A stretch of DNA of 60,521 nt from an uncultured Anaerolineales bacterium (GTDB lineage Bacteria; Chloroflexota; Anaerolineae; Anaerolineales; UBA6663): assembly GCA_937952305.1 (NCBI GenBank), contig CALFZO010000031.1, forward strand, positions 1 through 60,521, given 5' to 3'. The translations under genes and the position numbers were made by a program. The number at the start of each line of letters is the position of its first letter. Position 1 is the first letter of the stretch. Of this stretch, positions 16,311 to 24,749 are shown one piece after another. The notes under the pieces are model-generated. The model had not been told where the DNA came from, ran no database searches, and saw nothing but the letters and a program-made list of their open reading frames with translations.

Positions 16311-18031
16311 AGCAGTATCGCGGCCTGGCGGCCTCCGCCGGCATCGCCATCGGTCCGGCCTGGGTGCACCGCCCGGCCCAGGTGACCGTGGAGCGCCGCC
16401 TCCTGGCCGTGGCGGACGTGGCCGCCGAGTGGGCGCGCCTGCAGACGGCGCTCTCCATGGCGCGCACACAGCTGCAGGCGTTGGAGACACGCGCCCGCGA
16501 GAACATCGGCGCGGACGAGGCCGCCATCTTCAGCGCCCACCAGCTCTTTCTGGAAGATGAGGAGCTGCTCAACAGCCTGACCGGCCTGGTCAAGGAACAG
16601 CGCCTCAACGCCGAGGCCGCCGCCCACGACGCCTTTGAACATTACGCCCACGCGTTAGAGAGCCTGGAAGAGGCCTACTTCAAGGCCCGCGCCGCCGACG
16701 TCCGCGACGTGCGGCGCCGGGTGCTGCGCTGCCTGGCCGGCGACACCGAGGCCGAGGCCGGGCTGACCCAGCCGTCCGTGATCTTCGCCGACGACCTGGC
16801 GCCGTCGGACACCGTCCAGTTCGACAAGACCAAGATCCTGGGCCTGTGCACGGTGAAGGGCGGACCGACCTCGCACACCGCCATCCTGGCGCGCGGCCTG
16901 GGCGTGCCGGCGGTGGTTTCGGCGCCCGTCAACCTGGCCGATGTGGAGGCCGGTTTGCTGACCGTCCTGGACGGCGCTACCGGCTCGGTCATCCTCGGCC
17001 CGACGCTGACCGAGCTGGACCGCGCCCGCAAGCGCCAGGCCGAATGGCAGGCCACGCGCGCCGAGGAGCTCTCGGCCGCGCATGCGCCGGCCACGACAGC
17101 GGACGGCCACACCGTCGAGGTGGTGGCCAACATCGGCAGCGCCGACGACGCCCACCAGGCCCTGAGCCAGGGCGCCGAGGGCGTGGGCCTGTTCCGCACC
17201 GAGTTCCTGTATCTCGACCGTGACTCGATGCCGACCGAGGCCGAGCAGACCGTCACCTACCGTGAAGTCTTCACCGTGATGGGCGGGCGGCCGCTGGTTG
17301 TGCGCACGCTCGACATCGGCGGCGACAAGGCCGTGCCGTACCTGGGCCTGCAGCAGGAGCCCAATCCGTTCCTGGGCTGGCGCGCGATCCGTATGATCCG
17401 CGAGCGCCCGGATGTGCTGGAAGGGCAGCTGCGCGCGCTGCTGGCCGCCGGCGCCCAGAGCGGCGCCGATCTGCGCATCATGCTGCCGATGGTCTCGAGC
17501 CTGGGCGAAATCGTGCGCGCCCGCGAGATTCTGGAGCAGGCCCAGGCCGGCCTGCGCGCCGAAGGCCAGGCCCTGCCGGAGAAGCTCCAGTTCGGCATCA
17601 TGGTGGAAGTGCCCTCGGCCGCCCTGCTGGCCGACCACCTGGCCCAGCACGTGGACTTCTTCAGCATCGGCACCAACGACCTGACCCAGTACGCGCTGGC
17701 TGTGGACCGCACCAACGAGCGCGTCACCAAGCTGGCCACGCCCTACCACCCGGCCGTCTTGCGCCTGATCAAGCTCACCATCGACGCCGCGCACGCGCAC
17801 GGCAAGTGGGTGGGCCTGTGCGGCGAGCTGGCCGGCGACGTCATGGCCGTGCCGGTGCTGCTCGGCCTGGGGCTGGACGAGTTCAGCATGGCGCCGGCTT
17901 CGATCCCGTCGGTCAAGACCGCCATCCGCCAGTGGACGCTGCCGGCCTGCCGGGAGGTGGCCGCGCACGCCCTGGCGCAGCCGCAGGCCATCGACGTGCT
18001 GGACTATCTGCGCGCGCAGACGCCGCGCTGA
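16307..18031 (+). CDS. ptsI: Phosphoenolpyruvate-protein phosphotransferase (PTS enzyme I)
   Basis: A 574-residue protein, standard for enzyme I. The ATG at 16307 overlaps the HPr stop by four bases, indicating translational coupling. The active-site His lies in GGPTSHTAILARG. PEP-binding residues are in RTEFLYLDRD and DIGGDKAVPYL, with MVEVPSAA, FFSIGTNDLTQYALAVDR and the C-terminal Cys of LCGELAGD also conserved. Having ptsH and ptsI as the last genes of a sugar-specific operon makes this a complete PEP-to-polyol phosphorelay in one transcript. Confidence 0.97.
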   Translation: MKQYRGLAASAGIAIGPAWVHRPAQVTVERRLLAVADVAAEWARLQTALSMARTQLQALETRARENIGADEAAIFSAHQLFLEDEELLNSLTGLVKEQRLNAEAAAHDAFEHYAHALESLEEAYFKARAADVRDVRRRVLRCLAGDTEAEAGLTQPSVIFADDLAPSDTVQFDKTKILGLCTVKGGPTSHTAILARGLGVPAVVSAPVNLADVEAGLLTVLDGATGSVILGPTLTELDRARKRQAEWQATRAEELSAAHAPATTADGHTVEVVANIGSADDAHQALSQGAEGVGLFRTEFLYLDRDSMPTEAEQTVTYREVFTVMGGRPLVVRTLDIGGDKAVPYLGLQQEPNPFLGWRAIRMIRERPDVLEGQLRALLAAGAQSGADLRIMLPMVSSLGEIVRAREILEQAQAGLRAEGQALPEKLQFGIMVEVPSAALLADHLAQHVDFFSIGTNDLTQYALAVDRTNERVTKLATPYHPAVLRLIKLTIDAAHAHGKWVGLCGELAGDVMAVPVLLGLGLDEFSMAPASIPSVKTAIRQWTLPACREVAAHALAQPQAIDVLDYLRAQTPR

Positions 18032-18049
18032 CCTGACCCGAGAAAAGCG

Positions 18050-18091
18050 AGCCGCCGCTCAGACCTTGAGGGTCCGGGCGGCGGCTTTTTT
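18050..18091. terminator. Bidirectional Rho-independent terminator between ptsI and the BMP-type ABC operon
   Basis: A perfect 9-bp stem (18050-18058 with 18078-18086) is followed on the plus strand by six T (18086-18091). On the minus strand it is followed by a CGCTTTTCT stretch (complement of 18041-18049). It therefore can end both the plus-strand PTS operon and the minus-strand ABC operon. Confidence 0.85.
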
Positions 18092-18129
18092 GTTGCGCGG
18101 ATGGGGTCGGTTCTGAGCGCTCAGCGCGT

Positions 18130-19689
18130 TCAGGCCGCGGGTTGGGCCGGCGGCGTTTCCGGGGCCACGCCGGCCATGAGCAGGCCCAGGGCCTCCGGCG
18201 TGGCCTGGCCGCGCCCGACGATGCCCATGATCTGGCCTTCGTACATCACGGCGATGCGGTCAGACAGCGACTGGATCTCGTCCAGGTCTTCGGAGATCAG
18301 CAGGATGGCTGTGCCGGCGGCGCGCTGTTCGAGCAGGCGCTGGTGAATGTAGTCGGTGGCGCCGATGTCCACGCCGCGCGTGGGCTGGGCCGCGATCAGA
18401 ATCTTTGGCTGGCGCGCCAACTCGCGCGCCAGGATGAGCTTCTGGATGTTGCCGCCGGACAAATTCTTGAGCGGCGTCTCCAGCGACGGCGTCTTGACGT
18501 TGAAGCGCGCCACCAGGGCGCGGGCGTGCGCGTCCATGGCGCCCAGGTCCAGGAACACGCCGCGGGTGAAGGCCGGCGCGGTGTGGTCGTGCAGGAAGAC
18601 GTTGTCGCGGACGCTGAATTCGCGGATGGCGCCGTCGCGCATCCGCTCTTCCGGGATAAAGGCCTGGCCGGCCGCCAGCCGCTGGCGCGGGGAGGCGTCG
18701 GTCATGCGCTGGCCTTCCAGGAACACCTGGCCGCCGGTCACTTTGCGCAGCCCGGCCAGACACTCAGCCAGCTCGCGCTGCCCGTTGCCGGACACGCCCG
18801 CCAGCCCGACGATCTCGCCGGCGCGCACCGCCAGACTCACGCCGCGCAGGACTTCGTCGCCGCGGTCGCCCTGGGCGCGCAGCTCGTCCACCTGGAGGCG
18901 CACCGCGCCGGCCGGCCTGGGCTGGGCCTGCAGCGGCTTGACCTCGCGCCCCACCATGAGCTGGGCCAGCTCGTTGCGCGTGACCGTGCTGGTGGCGCGC
19001 TCGCCCACCACGCGGCCGTCGCGCAGGACGGTGACGCGCTGGCTGATGGCCAGCACCTCGTGCAGTTTGTGCGAAATGAACACCAGGGCGTGGCCTTCGG
19101 CCGTCATGCGCCGCAGGGTGTGGAAGAGGTCGTCCACCTCCTGGGGCGTGAGCACGGCGGTCGGCTCGTCCAGGATGAGCACGCTGGCCCCGCGATAGAG
19201 GGCTTTCAGGATCTCCACGCGCTGCTGCTCGCCGACGGCCAGCTGCCAGACGTAGGCATTCGGGTCCACCTTCAGGCCGTAGGCGCTGGTCAGCGTGCGC
19301 AGGCGCGCGGCGACTTTGTCCAGATCCAGCTGCGGCGCGCGCGACGAGGGCAGGCCGAGGGCCACGTTCTCGGTCACCGTCAGCGTGGGCACCAGCATGA
19401 AGTGCTGGTGGACCATGCCGATGCCGGCCCGGATGGCGTCGGCCGGGGACCGGAACGTGTGCGGGCGGCCGTCCACCAGGATGGCGCCCTCGTCCGGCTG
19501 GTACAGGCCGTAGAGCTGGCGCATCAGCGTGCTCTTGCCGGCGCCGTTCTCGCCGAGCAGGGCGTGCACCTCGCCGGCGTTGATGTCGAACGCCACGCCG
19601 GCATTCGCCAGCACGCCCGGGAAGCGCTTGACAATGCCGCGCATCTCGACGCGCCCGACGCGCTGTTGGAGGGGGGAGGCGGTGGCCAT
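18130..19689 (-). CDS. ABC transporter ATP-binding protein, double ATPase, BMP/nucleoside-type importer
   Basis: A 519-residue protein with two ABC modules. The first has GENGAGKST, the modified signature LAVGEQQRVEI and LILDEPTAVL. The second has the degenerate P-loop GVSGNGQRELAE, the signature NLSGGNIQKLILARE and an AQPTRGVDIGA Walker B-like region. This is the usual layout of the duplicated ATPase in BMP-dependent nucleoside importers (YufO/NupO type). The start is the ATG complementary to 19687-19689. It is the last gene of the permease-permease-BMP-ATPase operon, with a 13-bp hairpin between the BMP gene and this one. Confidence 0.93.
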   Translation of the reverse strand: MATASPLQQRVGRVEMRGIVKRFPGVLANAGVAFDINAGEVHALLGENGAGKSTLMRQLYGLYQPDEGAILVDGRPHTFRSPADAIRAGIGMVHQHFMLVPTLTVTENVALGLPSSRAPQLDLDKVAARLRTLTSAYGLKVDPNAYVWQLAVGEQQRVEILKALYRGASVLILDEPTAVLTPQEVDDLFHTLRRMTAEGHALVFISHKLHEVLAISQRVTVLRDGRVVGERATSTVTRNELAQLMVGREVKPLQAQPRPAGAVRLQVDELRAQGDRGDEVLRGVSLAVRAGEIVGLAGVSGNGQRELAECLAGLRKVTGGQVFLEGQRMTDASPRQRLAAGQAFIPEERMRDGAIREFSVRDNVFLHDHTAPAFTRGVFLDLGAMDAHARALVARFNVKTPSLETPLKNLSGGNIQKLILARELARQPKILIAAQPTRGVDIGATDYIHQRLLEQRAAGTAILLISEDLDEIQSLSDRIAVMYEGQIMGIVGRGQATPEALGLLMAGVAPETPPAQPAA

Positions 19690-19698
19690 GGGAGGCGC

Positions 19699-19729
19699 GC
19701 CTCTCCCGCCTCCGCGAGGCGGGAGAGGC
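19699..19729 (-). other. Perfect 13-bp-stem hairpin between BMP lipoprotein and ATPase genes
   Basis: Inverted repeat 19699-19711 with 19717-19729 around a five-base loop, with no T-tract. It lies 12 bp after the binding-protein stop on the minus strand. Such hairpins after binding-protein genes commonly stabilise the upstream mRNA; it could also be a palindromic interspersed repeat. Confidence 0.65.
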
Positions 19730-19741
19730 CGTCCGTCAGGG

Positions 19742-20740
19742 TTACGGGATGGGCTTGATGCTGCCGCCCTGGATGCCGGCGATGGCGGCATCGGCCGCCG
19801 CCTTGGCGTCGGCGGACAGGCTGTAGCTGGCGCTGTAGGCGATCTTCAGGCCGCCGTTGGCCAGGTGCAGCGTGAAGGCTTCGCCGCCCAGCGTGCCGGC
19901 CTTGTGCTTGGCGATGATGTCCTTGAGGATGCCGGTCCAGTCATAGACCTGGCTGGCCACCACCAGTTCCGGCGCCAGCGACGCCTGGTCGGCCTGGGTG
20001 CCGAACCACAGCACGCCGCCGTTGTCCTTGGCGGCGCCGATGGAGCCGACCACCGACTGCGACGAGCCGGTGAGGATGTCGGCGCCGGCGGCGATGTGGG
20101 TCTTGGCGGCCTCGGTCATCAGGGCCACATCCGAGAACGAGCCGGTCCAGGTGGCGTTGACCTGGATGCTCGGGTCGGTGGCGGCCACGCCGGCCGTGAA
20201 GCCCTGGATGTAGGTCTTGGCGTCGCCCACTTCCACCGGCCCGGTGACGCCGATGATCTTGCTCTGGGTGAGCTTGGCGGCGATGACGCCGTTGACGTAG
20301 CCGCCCTCTTCGGCGGCGGCCGTGTAGGCGAACACGTTGGGCAGGCCGAACGTGTCCACGTTGGTGCCCCAGGCGAAGCTGGTCTCAGGGAAGTCCGGGG
20401 CGATCTCCTGGACGGAGGCCCCATACTGCGAGCCGTGCGCGATCACCAGGTCAAAGCCCTGGGTCGCATAGTCCCGGATGGCGGCGGCCGCATCCGGGAC
20501 GTTGAACATGCCTTCGGAGTACGCCAGCTCCACGGCGCTTTCGCCGCCCATTTCGGCCTGCACGGCCTGCAGGGCGGTCCACATCGACTGGCTAAAGGCG
20601 GCGTCGGTGGTGGCGCTGGGCATGACGACGGCGATCCGGAACGGCGCGCTCGGCGCGGCCGTGGGCGTGGCCGTGGCGCAGGCGGACGCCAGGACGGCCA
20701 GGACGAGCAAAACAGTGGGCAAGAGACGTCGGGTGTTCAC
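19742..20740 (-). CDS. BMP-family substrate-binding lipoprotein
   Basis: A 332-residue protein with a GTG start (complement of 20738-20740) preceded by GGGAGGACC. The signal peptide ends in lipobox LASAC, with Cys21 as the lipid-modified residue. The mature part matches the Bmp/Med family: FRIAVVMPS, the DAAFSQSMW segment, VIAHGSQYG and a GVTGPVEVGDAKTYIQGF stretch. These proteins bind nucleosides or related ligands outside the membrane and feed the two permeases upstream. The ligand is not determined here. Confidence 0.93.
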   Translation of the reverse strand: MNTRRLLPTVLLVLAVLASACATATPTAAPSAPFRIAVVMPSATTDAAFSQSMWTALQAVQAEMGGESAVELAYSEGMFNVPDAAAAIRDYATQGFDLVIAHGSQYGASVQEIAPDFPETSFAWGTNVDTFGLPNVFAYTAAAEEGGYVNGVIAAKLTQSKIIGVTGPVEVGDAKTYIQGFTAGVAATDPSIQVNATWTGSFSDVALMTEAAKTHIAAGADILTGSSQSVVGSIGAAKDNGGVLWFGTQADQASLAPELVVASQVYDWTGILKDIIAKHKAGTLGGEAFTLHLANGGLKIAYSASYSLSADAKAAADAAIAGIQGGSIKPIP

Positions 20741-20881
20741 GCTTCAGGTCCTCCCAAACAGAAATCGGAAATAGGCGCCGCGGGGGCGGCCGCGTTAGGG
20801 CCAAACCAGAGCGATTCGAGTCGGCCTCACCTCCTTTGCGCTGGCCGCGGTGAAGCGCGGCCCGGCGTTGGCGCTGGCAAT

Positions 20882-21814
20882 TCAACCCTCGCCGCGTTCG
20901 AAGGGCTTGTTCAGAGCGGCCGGCTGGCGCACCCGGTTGGAGGCCAGGGCCAGCGCCGCGATCGTCAACAGATAGGGCAGCATCACGGCCAGGTCGGCGG
21001 CGATATCCACGCCCAGGACCTGCATCCACAACTGCAGCGCGTTGACGAAGCTGAACAGCAGCGCGCCGCCGAGCACGCCCACCGGGCTCCAGCCGCCGAA
21101 GTACACCAGCGCCACGGCGATGAAGCCCTGGCCGCTGGTCAGGTTCTCCTGAAAGAGGTTGGTCAGGGCGATGGACAGGGACGCCCCGGCGATGCCGGCC
21201 AGCAAGCCGCCCAGGCTGACACAGGCATAGCGCACCTGGTTGACGCTGACGCCGAGCGAGTCGGCGGCGGCCGGGTGCTGGCCGACTGCCCGGATCTTGA
21301 GGCCCCAGGTGGTTTTCTCCAGCACCCACCAGCTCAGCGGCACGAGCAGGAACGCGCCATACACCAGGCCGTTGTGACGGAACAGGATCTCGCCCAGCAC
21401 CGGGATGTCGCTCAGCAGCGGGATGTTCACGGGCTGGAAGCCGACGATGGTCTTGACTGTGCCGATGGTGGTCTTGAAGAGCAGGCTGGAGAGACCCAGC
21501 CCGAACAGGTATAAGCCGATGCCGCTGATGCCCTGCTCGGCTTGGAGCGTGACGCTGACAAACGCCATGAGCACGCCCAGGATCAGGCCGACGGCGGCCC
21601 CCACGACCAGGCCCAGCCAGAGCTGGCCGGTGTTGAGCGCCGTGTAGAAGGCGGCGTAGGCGCCCACGAGCATGATGCCGTCCACGCCCAGGTTGACGAC
21701 GCCCGAGCGCTGGGCGAAGGTCTCGCCGATGGCGGCATACAGGTACGGCGTGGCCAGGCGGATGCCAGAGAAGGCAATGCCGACGAGCACGGGCAGAGAC
21801 AGGAAGTCATCCAT
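20882..21814 (-). CDS. BMP-type ABC transporter permease (YufQ/NupQ-like)
   Basis: A 310-residue multi-spanning protein with the family segment QRSGVVNLGVDGIMLVGAY near the N-terminus and VALVYFGGWSPVGVLGGALLF in the C-terminal half. Its start lies inside the end of the upstream permease gene (8-bp overlap), indicating translational coupling. It pairs with the larger permease 21807-22949. Confidence 0.93.
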   Translation of the reverse strand: MDDFLSLPVLVGIAFSGIRLATPYLYAAIGETFAQRSGVVNLGVDGIMLVGAYAAFYTALNTGQLWLGLVVGAAVGLILGVLMAFVSVTLQAEQGISGIGLYLFGLGLSSLLFKTTIGTVKTIVGFQPVNIPLLSDIPVLGEILFRHNGLVYGAFLLVPLSWWVLEKTTWGLKIRAVGQHPAAADSLGVSVNQVRYACVSLGGLLAGIAGASLSIALTNLFQENLTSGQGFIAVALVYFGGWSPVGVLGGALLFSFVNALQLWMQVLGVDIAADLAVMLPYLLTIAALALASNRVRQPAALNKPFERGEG

Positions 21815-22949
21815 GCGCGGCCGCCTCCCCTGTCTGGGGCTCCGGCTCGGGCGCGCGCGCGCGCGCCGCCCGGTGGCGCACCCACCAGTCCGAGCCGACC
21901 ACGAACAGCACCACCACGCCCAGGAGCGTGTCGATCAGGGCCGACGGCACCTGCACGGCCCGCTGCATCTTGTCCGCGCCCACCAGCAGGCTGCCGAACA
22001 GGAACGAGGCCGGGACCAGGCCGAGCGGATGCAGTTTGCCGAACAGCGCCGCCACGATGCCCGTGAAGCCGTAGCCGCCGGAGATGCCCTCCAGCAGGCG
22101 GTGATGCACGCCCAGGATCTCGACGCCGCCGGCCAGGCCCGCGAAGCCGCCGGCCAGGGTCAGCGCCAGCGCCTGGTAGCGCGGCACCGGGATGCCCGCG
22201 TAGCGCGAGGCGTCCGGGTTGAGCCCGACGGCGCGGATGCGGTAGCCGATGGTGGTGCGCCACAGGAAGACGTACACGGCCACGGCCAGGACCACGGCCA
22301 GCACCGCGCCGGCGTGCAGCTGGGTCTGGGGGATCAGGCGCGCCAGCCAGGACGAGGCCGGCAGCCGTTCCGACTGGGCAATGAAGGTGCCGGCCAGGAC
22401 CTCGGCCGGATCGATCAGGACCTCGCGCAGCAGGTAGTTCATGAGCTGCTGGGCGATGGCGTTCAGCATCACGGTGCTCAGGATTTCGTTCACGCGCAGC
22501 CGGGCCTTGAGCGCGCCGGGGATGAAACCCCAGGCGGCCCCGGCCGCGAAGCTCAGCGTGAGCGTGGCCGGGATCAGCAGGACGCTGGGCCAGGTGCGGA
22601 ACGCCAGCGCGAACCAGGTGGCCGCCAGCGCGCCGACCATGAGCTGGCCCTCCGCGCCGATGTTGATGACGTTGGCGCGAAAGGCGATGACGATGCCGAG
22701 GCCCACCAGCAGCAGCGGCGTCGCTTTGACGGCTGATTGGGTCAGCCCGGAGGTGTTGCCGAGCGCCCCGGCGAACAGGGACGCGTAGGCCGTGAGCGGG
22801 TTCACGCCCAGCACCAGCAGCAGGCCCGCTCCGACAGTCAGGGCTGCCAGCACGGCCAGGCTGGGCACCAGGACGCCGAAGCCGAGTGAGCTCCAGGCGC
22901 GACCGGTTTTCTTTTCCAGTTGGGTTGGGGCTGCGGCGGGGGTGGACAT
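21807..22949 (-). CDS. BMP-type ABC transporter permease (YufP/NupP-like)
   Basis: A 380-residue membrane protein. The start is the ATG complementary to 22947-22949; a longer frame to 23090 is unlikely because it is proline/arginine-rich and not hydrophobic. It has the conserved NVINIGAEGQLMVGA segment and RAVGLNPDASRYAG, both typical of the large permease of nucleoside-type BMP importers. It is the first gene of the four-gene operon. Confidence 0.92.
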   Translation of the reverse strand: MSTPAAAPTQLEKKTGRAWSSLGFGVLVPSLAVLAALTVGAGLLLVLGVNPLTAYASLFAGALGNTSGLTQSAVKATPLLLVGLGIVIAFRANVINIGAEGQLMVGALAATWFALAFRTWPSVLLIPATLTLSFAAGAAWGFIPGALKARLRVNEILSTVMLNAIAQQLMNYLLREVLIDPAEVLAGTFIAQSERLPASSWLARLIPQTQLHAGAVLAVVLAVAVYVFLWRTTIGYRIRAVGLNPDASRYAGIPVPRYQALALTLAGGFAGLAGGVEILGVHHRLLEGISGGYGFTGIVAALFGKLHPLGLVPASFLFGSLLVGADKMQRAVQVPSALIDTLLGVVVLFVVGSDWWVRHRAARARAPEPEPQTGEAAAHG

Positions 22950-23475
22950 GCAGCGTAGTGGCCGGCGCCGTCGTTCAGACACAGCGCCGCATGGGCCGGT
23001 CCTTAGTTGGATGGGTTGGGCCGAGCCGCCTCCAGATGCATTCGCCCGGACGATAACGGTGGTCCGGGTGCACTGTCTACCTTTGTCCACTGCCAGGCGG
23101 CGTTAGATCTTATTATGGTGGGTTTTGGCAGGAAAGAACTAGTGCCGATTGTCACGTGTTGGCTGGCCCTGCCGCTCACCCCCAAGCGACGGCCCTCCAA
23201 CCGGACGCGTGGCTGCGTCTTGAGCCGGCGTGGCGTCGGCGGTTTATCTGACCGGGATTGATCCCGGTTTCGGCCGCCGTGCTGAGTTCCTGGTCAGGCC
23301 TTCACCAGCGGGCGTTGGCGGCTCGGCCCAGTGCGGGCCGCGCGCCGATGCCAAAGGGCCTGACGAGCGCGGCTGTCACGCGGCGCGCTAACGTCAGCCC
23401 GGCGTGGGCCAGATCAAATTTGCTTAACCCCTCCCGGTCTACAATGAGTCCTGAACTTCGCCAAGCCGGAGGGGT
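22950..23475. promoter_or_regulatory. 526-bp divergent intergenic region between BMP permease and binding-protein-like gene
   Basis: No convincing gene is seen; the short frames crossing it have no RBS. It holds a 7-bp inverted repeat (23251-23257 with 23262-23268) and, for the plus-strand gene, a TACAAT box at 23440-23445 that could be a -10 element. The matching -35 is weak (TTGCTT, only 14 bp away). GGAGGGG lies at 23468-23474 directly before the ATG. Promoters for both directions are expected here. Confidence 0.4.
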
Positions 23476-24696
23476 ATGCGTATCCTGAACTGGGTCATCG
23501 TCGGTGTTTATTCACTGCTCAGCGCCGGCGTCTTTGCGGCCGCGCTGATTATGCCGGCCTTCCGGGCCAACGGCTGGCTCGCCTATGCGCCGCTGCGCGA
23601 GCTGGTTCTCCCGCCGCCGGCCCCGATCGTGCTCAAGCTCCTTTACTCCACCGAGAAGGAAGCCTGGCTGGAGGAGGTCATCGCGCGCATGCAGCAGGAC
23701 GGCCTGACGGTGGACGGCCGGCCGCTGCAGATCGAGCTGGAGAAGCTCGGCTCGCGCGAGATCGTCCTGGCCGTCATCAATGGCGAGGCCCAGCCGGACC
23801 TGATCAGCCCGGCCAGCTCCTTGCAGCTGGCGATCCTGGAAGACCTCTCAGCCAGCAAGTTCGGAACAGCCGTGATCAGCACGGCCGACAGCGCCGTCTG
23901 CCGGCCCGTGGTGCGCACGCCGCTGGTCATCGCCGCCTGGAAGGAGCGGGCCGAGGTCATGTGGGGTGACAACCCCAATGGCCAGATGTGGCAGCGCATC
24001 CACGCCGCGCTGGTCAGCGCGCAAGGGTGGGAAGCGCTGGGGCATCCAGAATGGGGCTTCGTGAAGTACGGCCAGACCGACCCGCTGAAATCCAACAGCG
24101 GCTTCATGGCTATCCTGTTGATGACGTACAACTACTTCGGCAAGACCAGCGGGCTGACCGGCCAGGACCTGCTCAGCGACCGCGACTACCAGCAATGGTT
24201 CAGCGAGTTCCAGACCAGCGCCGTCGCGCCATTCGCGCAGAGCACCGGCCCGCTGATGCAGGACATGATCACGATCGGCCCGAGTCGTTACGACTTCGTC
24301 GCCGTCTATGAGGCCACGGCCATCGAGCAGGCCGAGAACGCGGTCGGCCGCTACGGCGAATTGCGGATCTACTATCCGCCGGCGACGGTGGTCAGCGATC
24401 ATCCCTTCTGCGCGCTCAAGGCCACGCCGGCGACGCCGTGGGTGACGGCCGAGAAGACCCGGGCCGGGCAGGCCTTTCTAGACTACCTCACGGCTCAGCC
24501 GGTCCAGGAGCTGGCGCTGCTCAAGCATGGCTTCCGGCCCGTAAACCCGGCCGTGTCGCTGACCATGCCCGGCAGTCCGCTCAGCCAGTTCGCCACCAAC
24601 GGGTTCCGCGCCGACCTGCCGCCGGAGGTGGAAGTGCCCGCCGGCAACGTGCTCAATACCCTGCTCGACCTGTGGTCGCGCACCATCAATCGCTGA
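23476..24696 (+). CDS. Membrane-anchored periplasmic-binding-protein-like protein
   Basis: A 406-residue protein with an N-terminal hydrophobic anchor (about residues 5-27, no lipobox). The following domain resembles an ABC-type extracellular solute-binding protein: VLKLLYSTEKEAWLEEVI, QPDLISPASS and TPLVIAAWKERAEVMWG. It shares a diagnostic stretch with the next gene (HPEWGFVKYGQTDPLKSNSG here, YPEWGAFKFGHTHPEFSNSG there), so the two are tandem paralogues. No ABC permease or ATPase accompanies it, so transport is not the obvious role. The ligand is unknown. Confidence 0.8.
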   Translation: MRILNWVIVGVYSLLSAGVFAAALIMPAFRANGWLAYAPLRELVLPPPAPIVLKLLYSTEKEAWLEEVIARMQQDGLTVDGRPLQIELEKLGSREIVLAVINGEAQPDLISPASSLQLAILEDLSASKFGTAVISTADSAVCRPVVRTPLVIAAWKERAEVMWGDNPNGQMWQRIHAALVSAQGWEALGHPEWGFVKYGQTDPLKSNSGFMAILLMTYNYFGKTSGLTGQDLLSDRDYQQWFSEFQTSAVAPFAQSTGPLMQDMITIGPSRYDFVAVYEATAIEQAENAVGRYGELRIYYPPATVVSDHPFCALKATPATPWVTAEKTRAGQAFLDYLTAQPVQELALLKHGFRPVNPAVSLTMPGSPLSQFATNGFRADLPPEVEVPAGNVLNTLLDLWSRTINR

Positions 24697-24749
24697 CGCG
24701 CGGCCCCGCCGCCCGGTCAGCGTTCACGCCTTCCCAAGGAGTTGCCCAG

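Noticed and set aside
18142..19758. Open plus-strand frame of 538 codons
   Set aside because: Antisense to the double ABC ATPase, whose motifs are complete; the frame is a codon-bias artefact.
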